A stretch of 64,000 bases of DNA, taken from Pycnococcus provasolii (lineage: Eukaryota > Chlorophyta > Pseudoscourfieldiophyceae > Pseudoscourfieldiales > Pycnococcaceae). Location of the stretch: contig OW568867.1 in the NCBI GenBank assembly GCA_938743325.2, positions 372,001 to 436,000 on the forward strand, in the 5' to 3' direction. Position numbers and translations under genes: made by a program. Below, one piece after another: positions 1-7,850 of the stretch (its first letter is position 1; every line of letters begins with the position of its first letter). The notes beneath the pieces are model-generated. The model was not told the origin of the DNA, searched no databases, and saw nothing but the letters and a program-made list of their open reading frames with translations.

Positions 1-1068
1 AAGTCCATTGCGACGTATGGAGAGCTTGATTCGCGTTGCGCTTTAGCGTACTACAAGTACGGATCGGCGCTCCTCTACCGCGCGCAGGAACAGGCGGACG
101 TGCTTGGAGAACCGTTAGCCAAGGCGTCCGCCGCGCAGGCGCAGGCACAGGTGCAGACACAGCCTCAGGCGCAGCCTGTAGATGGAAAGGGAAAGGGAAA
201 GCTGGTGGAGGAGGAGCAGGACGACGACGACGACGGTGACGACGACGACGGCGACGACGACGACGGTGCTGCACCTGGTGCAGCGCCTCAAGCAGCAGCG
301 GCGGCTGCGGCTGACGACGACGACGACGACGGAACAGACCTGGCTTTGGCATACAAAATGCTCGAGCTGGCTCGTATCATATACGAGCGACACCCGGACG
401 CTCCCGGTAGCGGCAAGGTGGCGGTGTCGTCGCTGCGAGCGCGCATCGGAGAGACGCTCATGGAAATGGAGGCTTTCCAGGAGGCGGCGGAGGAGTTCAA
501 GGTGGCTGCGGAGCTTCGTGCTGGTGAGGCGGCTGACCGCGAGCTCGTGTTCGTGCTGTTCCAGCGATGCGTATGTGAGTGCGAACTCAAGAGACCTCAG
601 GACGCCCTGCGCAGCTGCGAGCAGGCTGCCGCGGCTGTCGCCGCGGCGAAGCAGGTGGCTGAGGCAAAGGAGGCTCGGGCACTGGAGGAGATTATGGGCG
701 ACATTGACGCAAAGCGCGAGGAGGTGGTGACCATGGCAGAGAAGGAGTTGGAGGAGCAAAAGCAGCAGCAGCAGGCTGCTTCTGCTTCTGCTTCTGCTGC
801 TGCTACGACGACAACCACCGCCGCCGCCGCCGCAGCTCCAGCTCCTTCTTCGACAGCCTTCTCTGCGCCGACGATGGGCGCCGCACCCGTGCGGGACCTG
901 GGCGTGGTGTCGAAAGGGGCGAAGGGGCGACGCGTGGTGATGGCACCCATCGCAACCAACTCGGAGCCAGCATCGAAAAAGGCGAGGACGGACACGGAGG
1001 TGGTAGAGGAGGAGGAGAAGGCGCCCGTCGATACCGCTTCCAAGCCGCAGGAATGCGCACAACAGTAA
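1..1068 (+). CDS. NASP: NASP/Hif1-type histone chaperone, C-terminal part (5' end outside window)
   Basis: The reading frame is open from base 1, so the start lies upstream. The first residues (YGELDSRCALAYYKYGSALLYRAQ) match the SHNi-TPR repeat of NASP, Hif1 and Sim3, chaperones that bind H3-H4 in the nucleus. A long acidic insert (runs of Asp/Glu, about 215-335) interrupts the TPR array, as is typical of the family. Further TPR-like helices follow (LALAYKMLELARIIYERHPD, then the LRARIGETLMEMEAFQEAAEEF segment) and then a Gln/Ala/Thr-rich tail with a basic KKAR motif that could be a nuclear localisation signal. The acid-interrupted TPR order is seen directly; H3-H4 binding is known for the family and is inferred here. 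The next gene is convergent, with its stop only about 75 bases away. Confidence 0.78.
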   Translation, partial: KSIATYGELDSRCALAYYKYGSALLYRAQEQADVLGEPLAKASAAQAQAQVQTQPQAQPVDGKGKGKLVEEEQDDDDDGDDDDGDDDDGAAPGAAPQAAAAAAADDDDDDGTDLALAYKMLELARIIYERHPDAPGSGKVAVSSLRARIGETLMEMEAFQEAAEEFKVAAELRAGEAADRELVFVLFQRCVCECELKRPQDALRSCEQAAAAVAAAKQVAEAKEARALEEIMGDIDAKREEVVTMAEKELEEQKQQQQAASASASAAATTTTTAAAAAAPAPSSTAFSAPTMGAAPVRDLGVVSKGAKGRRVVMAPIATNSEPASKKARTDTEVVEEEEKAPVDTASKPQECAQQ

Positions 1069-1142
1069 GAAGCGCAAACGTTGAAACAAAAAACAAATCA
1101 AATTTCTTTCTTAGTTTTCTAGTTACCTCCCGCGCGTCAAAC

Positions 1143-3290
1143 TTACTGCGGCGTCATCGGCTGGGGTCGTCGACGCATGGGACTTGGTGTGAGAGCGACA
1201 CCAGCCACACCGAGGAGCATTGCGCCAACGTCTCTCGCGTCCACGCCATCCTCCTCGCCTGGACCACGCATCGGTGTTGAGGCTGGGGCACGCGGTGGCA
1301 TGGGCGATGCGGCGGCAAATGCTGCGGTCAGGTCGCGGCTGGGCAAATCCTCGCCACGGGTAGGTCGTTGTGTTGACGACTGGTCGGGCGTCGATAAATC
1401 AGCAAAGAATGCCGAGCCGTCGTCGTCGTCAGCAGAAGCTGCTGTTGCTTCTGCTTCTGCTTCTGCTTGTAGTGGATTTGTGGGAGGCATGAAGGACTGG
1501 TGCTGCTGCTGATTGTCAGAGGAGTCGGCGACGGGTGCGGGTGGCATAAAGAGCTGCGGCTGATGGTGCTGCTGCTGCTGTTTGTTATCGTCAAAGAATG
1601 CCGAGCCGTCGGAGGAGTCGGCGACGGGTACGGGTGGCATAAAGAGCTGCGGCGGCTCCGGCTGCTGCTGCTGCTGGTGCTGCTGTTTGTCATCGTCGAA
1701 GAATGCCGAGTCGTCGGAGGAGTCGGCGACGGGTACAGGTGGCATAAAGAGCTGCTGCGGCTCCGGCTGCTGATGATGGTGCTGCTGTTTGTCATCGTCG
1801 AAGAATGCCGAGCCGTCGTCGTCTGCTGCTGCTGATTGTAGTGGATTTGTGGGAGGCATGAAGAGCTGCTGCGGCTCAGGCTGCTGCTGCTGGGGCGATT
1901 CAATACCCAAGGAGTCGGTGACGGGTGCGGGTGGCATAAAGAGCTGTTGTTGGTGCTGTTGGCTGTCGGCGTCGGGAGCGGTCGGCATAAAGAGCTGCTG
2001 CTGCCCGTCGGAGTCGGCGTCGGCGTCGGCGACGACGGCAAATGGTTCGGGCACGGAAAGCAGCTCCGAGTCTTCTTCATACCCTACGGCAGCCACCACC
2101 GCCATTGCCTCCTCCTCCTCTTGCTCTTGCTCTTGCTCCTCCTGCTCCTCCTGCTCCTCCTCCTCCTCCTCCTCCTCGTCTTCGTCGCCAAAGCCGTAAG
2201 CTTCCTCCACCTCACGCAAGATCGACTCCACATCGACTCCTCGTGCCTCTAGCTCCTCCTGCAAGCGTTGAAGTTTCGCACTCTCCTGACCAAGGCATAC
2301 CAGCAAAGATCCCATGTCACTTTGCAATTCGACGCGTGCACTCTCGGCTGCCGCAACCTCCTCGCGAGAGGCTGACAGAGCAGCCTCGGAAGTTGCGAGG
2401 CGCTCCGCAAGCTCCGTGGAGTGCGCTTCGAGGCTTTCTGAGCGCTGTTGCCATGCCGCCGCGGTTGCCTGCAGCTGCTGCATAGCTTCGTCGTTGTTGT
2501 TGCTTTGTGATGTCGTCGTCGTCGTCGTCGTTTCTGCTGAAGTCGCAGCTCCGTATGGTACACCAGTCACACCATCCACCCACGCGTTCTGCGCAGCGTC
2601 CCAAACCCAGCCGTTGTACTCCTGCTGCTGCTCTTGCTGTGGTTGTTGTTGTATAGTATGTTGTTGTTCGTTCTGCTGCTCTGCTGTGTTATATGTCTCT
2701 TGTGGAACCATCATCATCATGGGCTGTGGCTGTGGCGGCTGCTCCGTTGAGACGTCGTCGGGCGGCGCATCATTCGTCGGCTCCGGCTCCGGCGCTGGCG
2801 CAATGGCAGGTTCGTCTGCAGCTGCGGTGGCGGTCTCCGCGGCAGGAGCCGTGGGAACGAGCGGCACCATGAACTTTGGTCCTGCTGCTGCCGCCGCCGC
2901 CCCCGCGGCGACTGGTCGCAAGCTGCTTGAGCCATTCGCCTGCGGCGCTGTCTGCGCCGTGCCGAACGAAGACGACTTGGCGAACGGGTCGAGGTACCTC
3001 CCTCGCACTGGGAATGAGGGATTTGACGACGACTGCTTGAGGCTGCCGTTTGTTTCCTCTGCTGCTGCTGCTGCTGCCGGGGCTGTAGGAATGAGCGGCG
3101 GGCCAGCGGCTGCGGCTGAAGCGGAGGGGTCTGAGTCGGGCGGTGCGGACGGGTCGACCCACCGCTTGAGCTTCTCGTCGTAGTAGAAGGCGTTCGTCTG
3201 TCCGAGCTTGGCTTGCGTGGCAGGCTTGGCGGACGAGCCGTCCGCGTTCGTGGACGCGCCGCCGAACAGCCGGCCGAACACGGCGGACAT
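1143..3290 (-). CDS. Sec16 C-terminal-motif protein with QQLFMPP repeats
   Basis: A 715-residue, mostly disordered protein. Near the N-terminus, KLGQTNAFYYDEKLKRWVDP (about residues 29-48) matches the conserved C-terminal motif of Sec16, the ER-exit-site scaffold for COPII. A second aromatic motif (YNGWVWDAAQNAWVDGVTG) lies near residue 225. A helical, coiled-coil-like segment (about 265-375) is followed by a long Glu/Gln tract and at least six copies of a QQLFMPP(V/A)PVADSSD..AFFDDDKQQ unit. The central Sec16 conserved domain that binds Sec13 is absent, so this is either a stand-alone paralogue of the Sec16 tail or an unrelated scaffold sharing the motif. A role in vesicle traffic is inference. 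The start is the only upstream Met before the 5' gap. Confidence 0.6.
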   Translation of the reverse strand: MSAVFGRLFGGASTNADGSSAKPATQAKLGQTNAFYYDEKLKRWVDPSAPPDSDPSASAAAAGPPLIPTAPAAAAAAEETNGSLKQSSSNPSFPVRGRYLDPFAKSSSFGTAQTAPQANGSSSLRPVAAGAAAAAAGPKFMVPLVPTAPAAETATAAADEPAIAPAPEPEPTNDAPPDDVSTEQPPQPQPMMMMVPQETYNTAEQQNEQQHTIQQQPQQEQQQEYNGWVWDAAQNAWVDGVTGVPYGAATSAETTTTTTTSQSNNNDEAMQQLQATAAAWQQRSESLEAHSTELAERLATSEAALSASREEVAAAESARVELQSDMGSLLVCLGQESAKLQRLQEELEARGVDVESILREVEEAYGFGDEDEEEEEEEEQEEQEEQEQEQEEEEAMAVVAAVGYEEDSELLSVPEPFAVVADADADSDGQQQLFMPTAPDADSQQHQQQLFMPPAPVTDSLGIESPQQQQPEPQQLFMPPTNPLQSAAADDDGSAFFDDDKQQHHHQQPEPQQLFMPPVPVADSSDDSAFFDDDKQQHQQQQQPEPPQLFMPPVPVADSSDGSAFFDDNKQQQQHHQPQLFMPPAPVADSSDNQQQHQSFMPPTNPLQAEAEAEATAASADDDDGSAFFADLSTPDQSSTQRPTRGEDLPSRDLTAAFAAASPMPPRAPASTPMRGPGEEDGVDARDVGAMLLGVAGVALTPSPMRRRPQPMTPQ

Positions 3291-3407
3291 CTGTATTTTA
3301 TTTTCTGCGATCAGATGAAGATGGATGGAAGAGCGCGCCCAAAGGAGCGTTTTCGGGGTGGTGAATTCTGAGATGTGCCTTGTACTTTGTATACAGTGTC
3401 GCGCTGT

Positions 3408-3418
3408 CCGGTGGGGAT
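3408..3418 (+). other. leader strand of the leader-trailer helix of the permuted pre-tRNA
   Basis: CCGGTGGGGAT can pair with ATCACCACCGG at 3601-3611 in the trailer (10 of 11 pairs, one G-A). Leader-trailer pairing next to the anticodon stem is what permuted tRNA precursors use to form the splice site. A perfect bulge-helix-bulge was not found by eye. Confidence 0.5.
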
Positions 3419-3430
3419 ACCTGTTCAGAT

Positions 3431-3586
3431 TACCGGAGGTCTCGGGTTCGACCCCCGCTAGGCGTACGAAAAAGCGCCTGTAAGTCTACCTCTAACTACC
3501 ACAAATAAAAAAGAAAAAAATCACTAACAACCTAACACACTAATAAAACAGATAGCTCAGTGTTTGGTTAGAGCGCTGGTCTTATG
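3431..3586 (+). tRNA. candidate permuted tRNA-Ile(UAU): 3' half precedes 5' half
   Basis: The 3' half (3431-3466) carries an anticodon-stem 3' strand (ACCGG), variable loop, T arm with a perfect B-box core (GGTTCGA) and acceptor strand TAGGCGT plus discriminator A. After 7 bases comes the 5' acceptor strand GCGCCT (3474-3479). A GT-AG insertion (3480-3551) follows, and then A-TA-GCTC, a D loop with GGTT, GAGC, G and anticodon strand CTGGT, ending in CTTATG (3581-3586). Removing the insertion gives GCGCCTA, which pairs with TAGGCGT at all seven positions (one G-U). The D stem and anticodon stem also pair. One T-stem pair (49-65) is T-C. If the usual 37/38 cut applies, the anticodon is TAT (3583-3585). 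Permuted tRNA genes are established in some algae. The assignment is inferred from sequence only. Confidence 0.62.
3480..3551 (+). other. 72-nt GT-AG intron-like insertion inside the tRNA acceptor stem
   Basis: The insertion starts with GTAAGT, a strong spliceosomal donor, and ends in AAAACAG. It is A-rich and holds several CTAAC-like branch candidates. It splits tRNA positions 6 and 7; precise removal restores both the acceptor stem and the TAGCTC A-box start. It could instead be a large bulge cut by tRNA endonuclease, or a recent intron insertion that kills the gene. Confidence 0.5.
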
Positions 3587-3611
3587 TCACGGCATATTTG
3601 ATCACCACCGG

Positions 3612-3634
3612 CCGCAGAAATGCGGTTTTTTTTT
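3612..3634 (+). terminator. RNA polymerase III type terminator
   Basis: A CCGCA/TGCGG hairpin (3612-3625) is followed by nine T (3626-3634). It lies downstream of the tRNA 5' half, as expected if transcription begins before the 3' half and runs through both halves. Confidence 0.5.
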
Positions 3635-4115
3635 GCACAACCCCACAGACCTGATGGAAGAACCGGCCACGAGCTTTGACCACCGACAACATGACTTGCA
3701 AGGTCCGTCCGAGGTCATGCAAGACAAAGAGTGCGACGGATCCCATCCCATCCCATCCCGGATCCATAAATGCGACAAAAAGAAGACGAGAGGAGGCAAA
3801 TAAATCAGCCAAGAGGAGGTGGTGACTGGTGAACTTCGGCCACGTGTCGCTTTGCCATTTGGATGTGGAAAACAAAACGTCATCACAATTTGGAAAACAA
3901 CATGTCAGCCACTTTCATTCGCATCTGCAAGGTAAGTCAAGGCGTCAGGCAGTGGCTTACTTTTCCGTCATGACCGTCATATTGTCGTGCTCTCCACAGT
4001 ATGGCTGAGGCTCCCCTTGGCCTCACACTTGTGTCTCGGCAACCATCATTCTTCACAACTTGCGCAATCATTTGCTCAACTTGTTGCACTCGCTTATTAG
4101 CTTTCTTCAAGCAAT
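3635..4115. other. intergenic, no gene recognised
   Basis: No supported ORF or RNA seen. It contains a short CATCC repeat (about 3742-3762) and presumably the promoter of the peroxidase-like gene. Confidence 0.5.
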
Positions 4116-7100
4116 ATGACTGTGAAACTGCTCAACAAGCAACGCGTGGCCAAGCGCACGTACGGGTACCTCTCGCTCGCCGTCGCGTGCGTGTTTACCT
4201 CGCTGGCACTCCTCGCTTCCCCCGTGGAGGTATACGCGCAAACTGCGCCGCCTCACCGGTTCACTCAGGTGCGTGAACGCATAGAAGCAAGGTTCAACGG
4301 AGGAGGAGGAGGAGGAAGCGGAAGCGGAAGCGGAAGTGGAAGCGGAGGAGGAGACGGCAGTGGAGGAGGAGGAGGAGGAGACGGACCAGGAAGTGGAAGT
4401 GGAGGGAACGGAGGTGGACAGGGCAGTGGCAATAACGACGACAACAACAACAACAACAACAACAACCGCCGCATGCTCAAGGCTGACAACTTCGAAATGA
4501 AACTTGCAGCCAGCTCCGGCTGCCCGTTTGCGCGACGCATGCTCAAGCAGCAGGTTACTGGAGGCGATGGCAACGGCAACGGCAACGGAGGAGGAGGAGG
4601 AGGAGGAGGAGGAGGAGGAGGAGGCGGAGGAGGAGGCAACGGAGGCGGCGGAAATGGCCAGACATCCGCCGCGACGTTCCTTCGCCTGTCGTTCCACGAC
4701 GCTGGCACGTTCGACCCCAGCAGCAACCGTGGTGGACCGCACGCGACGATACGCTTCAACGCCGAACGCGATAACAACGACAACAACGGACTCGACGGTG
4801 CGATCACCTTCCTCGAGAACCTGCAGCAGGACTTCCCGGAGTACAGCCTCGCGGACCTCATCCAGGCGGCGGCGTCGATCGGCGTCGAGCACACGGGTGG
4901 CCCAGTCATCCCAATCACGTTCGGACGCGTGGATGCGGCGACGCCGAACCTCGCGTCGCCAGGAAATCGTCTACCCGACGACAACGACGGCCCGAACCAG
5001 CTTCGCAACACCTTCGGGCGCATGGGCTTCAACGACAAGGAGATCGTGGCACTCAGCGGCGCACATACGCTCGGACGCAAGCGCCGTGGAGGTGGCCCCG
5101 ATGGCCCATTCACGGAAAACGAAAACGTCTTCTCGAACGACTACTTCGTGCAGCTCGTCTCCGGTGCGCCGCCGCAGGGGACTGTTCGCCTTGACAGCGA
5201 CGCGGCTCTTTTGGAGCCTGGGTTCATCGAGCACGTGCAGGAGTTTGCGACGAACCAGCAGAGCTTCTTCGATGCGTACGTGGCTGCGCACGAGAAGATG
5301 GGCGCGCTTGGCATTGACAGCCTCACGACTCAGCCGCCAGCAGATCCGACGCTGCCGAGCCCGCCGCCGCCGAGCCCGCCGAACCCGCCGCCGCCGAGCC
5401 CGCCGCCGCCGCCACCGCCGAGCCCGCCAAACCCGCCGCCGCCGAGCCCGCCGCCGCCGCCACCGCCGAGCCCGCCAAACCCGCCGCCGCCGAGCCCGCC
5501 GCCGCCGCCACCGCCGAGCCCGCCGAACCCGCCGCCGAGCCCGCCACCGCCGAGCCCGCCGCCGCCGCCGCCGCCGAGCCCGCCAAACCCGCCACCGCCG
5601 AGCCCGCCGCCGCCGCCACCGCCGAGCCCGCCGAACCCGCCGCCGCCGAATCCGCCGCCGCCGAGCCCGCCGAGCCCGCCGCCGAATCCGCCGCCGCCTA
5701 CGACGACGACGACGACGACGACCACGAAGGCACCTGCACCGCCTCCGCCGATCACGATAGTAGACCCGAGTCCGCCGCCGCCAACGGAAACCACCACACA
5801 GGCGCCCTCACCACCGCCGCCTACGACGACAACGACGCAGGCACCCTCACCGCCGCCGCCTACGACGACAACGACGCAGGCGCCCTCGCCGCCTCCGCCG
5901 CCGCCGCCGACTACGACCACCACGGCTGCTCCGACTACGACCACCACGGCTGCTCCAATTGCGACTACCACGGCTGCTCCAATTACGACTACCACGGCTG
6001 CTCCGACTACGACTACCACGGCTGCTCCGACTACGACTACCACGGCTGCTCCAGCGACTACCACGGCTGCGCCGACGCCAAACGAGCCAAGCGTGGGCTC
6101 GCCAAGCGTGGGAACTCTCGAAGAAGTCGCCCTCAGCGCTCCAGTGACTGAGGAGGTGGCGGTCTTTCGCCGCTCCAGCACGAACGTTACGGTCGAAACA
6201 CGCGACGTGGCCACCGGCGAGATTGTGCTCACGGGTGTAGACGCAACCGAGCTGAACACAACGGCCGTGGAGGAGGTGGTTGCCCGCCTCGCGAATTGCA
6301 CACGCAACGCGACGCGTGTCACGCGTGTGCGTCGTCTTCGCCGCCGTGGACGCCGCAATGAGCTCGGACGTGCACTGCTCGCCAAGGACGATGCTGTGGC
6401 TGTTAGCTTCACCGTGCTTGCGGAGGACGACGAGGAGGCTGCCAGCATTGCGCGCTCTCTCAATCGCACGCTGACGAATCGCACAAAGTGCCGCAAGGAG
6501 TTTGCTGAGGAGGGTGTCATCACGGACGACGTCACGGCGATTGAGCAGCCCGAGCCGGGCACCAGTGCCGTGTTTGTGACGCGCGAAGAGCGCCGTCGTG
6601 GCAAGAAAGGAAAATGGGGCGAGAAGAACAAGGCTAACGACACTGATGTGCTTGACGACGATATCGTCGAGGATGATACTGAGGTTGAGATTCTCGCGGG
6701 GTTTGACACAGCTCGTGACTTTGTGGAGTCGCTGCGAGATGGCAAGAAGCTGCCAACCGAGCCCAACGGCACGGAGATTGACGTGGGCGAAGATGTCTTT
6801 GAGGTGGATGAGACGGATGTTGCCACAGCCATCAACATTCTCGAGCGACTGCGTGAGGCGATGGAGCTTGCAGATGCGGTAACCATCATTGTGGACGACG
6901 ACGACGACGACGACGACGGGGACGATAAGGTTGTGGAGGACGAGGAGGAGAAGGATAATGACGCGAAGAAGTTGCCGATCCGAGATGTCCTCAAGGACAA
7001 GCTTGGAGAGGTGCTCCGTGAGGCTCAGAATCTTTTGCCGCCGAAAAGTGAGGAGGATACGACATCGACATCGGCGTCGACGTCGATATCGACATCGACA

Positions 7101-7715
7101 TCGACCTCCGCTGATGATGTCAACAAGGAGGAGCCACCGCTTGGTTGGACGGACAGCGTGCAGGATGTGTTTGACAAGCTCGGGGAAGCTGCGACAGATG
7201 GTGTGAAGGCTGTGCAGGAGAAGAGCGCTCCAGCGGCGGAGTCAGCCAAGGCAAGTGCGCCTGAGGATCCGATGATGATGTATGCGGGCATCGGCGGTGC
7301 TCTCGTCGTCATGATGGCCGTTGCCGTGTGCTGCCTTCGCCGTCGTCGTGCTGCTGCGAGTTCCCATGAGGCAGAACTTCCGCAGTTTATGTCGGCCATC
7401 CCGAGGGGCAATGCTCATGATGAGCACCAGAAGGAGATGGCGCAGCATGCATTCGCCGCTCGTGCACGTCAGTACGAATCAGCTCCTCCACCAGCTGCTG
7501 AGTATTCCGCGTGGGGTGAGGAGAAGCCGGGACCTGTGGCGGAAGCTGTGACGAATGGTGCGAGCCTGCGCACGTACGATGCGGTGGAGGTGTACGAGGA
7601 GATGAAGAACGACGATGAAGTTGTCGTGCCACTGCCGGGTGCAACTTCTCAGACGGCAACAGCGAAAGAGGAGCGCAGCGGCGATTTGACAATCACGTCG
7701 TTCAGCTTCTTCTAA
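4116..7715 (+). CDS. membrane-anchored extracellular ascorbate-peroxidase-like protein with SPPPP stalk
   Basis: The 1199-residue protein begins with a signal peptide (hydrophobic LSLAVACVFTSLALLASPV, ending near VYAQ). Gly/Ser- and Gly/Asp/Asn-rich linkers hold two RRMLK motifs. A class I haem-peroxidase domain follows at about 180-392: LRLSFHDAGTFD carries the distal Arg and His, and IVALSGAHTLGR carries the proximal His; the FSNDYFVQL segment resembles ascorbate peroxidase. Next come an SPPPP/NPPPP stalk (about 411-528) like pherophorin or extensin glycoproteins, Thr-rich tandem repeats, a mixed domain with NxT sites and two acidic blocks. A TM helix (about 1051-1075, GIGGALVVMMAVAVCCL then RRRR) precedes a short tail. 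The topology suggests a cell-surface H2O2-consuming enzyme tethered to wall material. Substrate is unknown. Domains seen; role inferred. Confidence 0.8.
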   Translation: MTVKLLNKQRVAKRTYGYLSLAVACVFTSLALLASPVEVYAQTAPPHRFTQVRERIEARFNGGGGGGSGSGSGSGSGGGDGSGGGGGGDGPGSGSGGNGGGQGSGNNDDNNNNNNNNRRMLKADNFEMKLAASSGCPFARRMLKQQVTGGDGNGNGNGGGGGGGGGGGGGGGGGNGGGGNGQTSAATFLRLSFHDAGTFDPSSNRGGPHATIRFNAERDNNDNNGLDGAITFLENLQQDFPEYSLADLIQAAASIGVEHTGGPVIPITFGRVDAATPNLASPGNRLPDDNDGPNQLRNTFGRMGFNDKEIVALSGAHTLGRKRRGGGPDGPFTENENVFSNDYFVQLVSGAPPQGTVRLDSDAALLEPGFIEHVQEFATNQQSFFDAYVAAHEKMGALGIDSLTTQPPADPTLPSPPPPSPPNPPPPSPPPPPPPSPPNPPPPSPPPPPPPSPPNPPPPSPPPPPPPSPPNPPPSPPPPSPPPPPPPSPPNPPPPSPPPPPPPSPPNPPPPNPPPPSPPSPPPNPPPPTTTTTTTTTKAPAPPPPITIVDPSPPPPTETTTQAPSPPPPTTTTTQAPSPPPPTTTTTQAPSPPPPPPPTTTTTAAPTTTTTAAPIATTTAAPITTTTAAPTTTTTAAPTTTTTAAPATTTAAPTPNEPSVGSPSVGTLEEVALSAPVTEEVAVFRRSSTNVTVETRDVATGEIVLTGVDATELNTTAVEEVVARLANCTRNATRVTRVRRLRRRGRRNELGRALLAKDDAVAVSFTVLAEDDEEAASIARSLNRTLTNRTKCRKEFAEEGVITDDVTAIEQPEPGTSAVFVTREERRRGKKGKWGEKNKANDTDVLDDDIVEDDTEVEILAGFDTARDFVESLRDGKKLPTEPNGTEIDVGEDVFEVDETDVATAINILERLREAMELADAVTIIVDDDDDDDDGDDKVVEDEEEKDNDAKKLPIRDVLKDKLGEVLREAQNLLPPKSEEDTTSTSASTSISTSTSTSADDVNKEEPPLGWTDSVQDVFDKLGEAATDGVKAVQEKSAPAAESAKASAPEDPMMMYAGIGGALVVMMAVAVCCLRRRRAAASSHEAELPQFMSAIPRGNAHDEHQKEMAQHAFAARARQYESAPPPAAEYSAWGEEKPGPVAEAVTNGASLRTYDAVEVYEEMKNDDEVVVPLPGATSQTATAKEERSGDLTITSFSFF

Positions 7716-7850
7716 TCACAAAAACAAAACAAGCAAGTAAAACAGGGAGGAAGGGATCTACCAACTAAAAGGAAGGAAAAACGAGAAGTGCAGTATTTGT
7801 GCAGTACGTGTAGACCAAAACGTAGTTACTATTTTTTTGGAGAAATTCAA

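Noticed and set aside
3408-3466. Ordinary tRNA ending at the T arm, with CCGGT...ACCGG as anticodon stem
   Set aside because: No D arm or acceptor 5' strand lies upstream; those parts are found downstream instead.
5330-7000. 556-codon minus-strand frame rich in Gly and Val
   Set aside because: It is the complement of the SPPPP and Thr repeats of the peroxidase-like gene; repeat-driven shadow with no domain.
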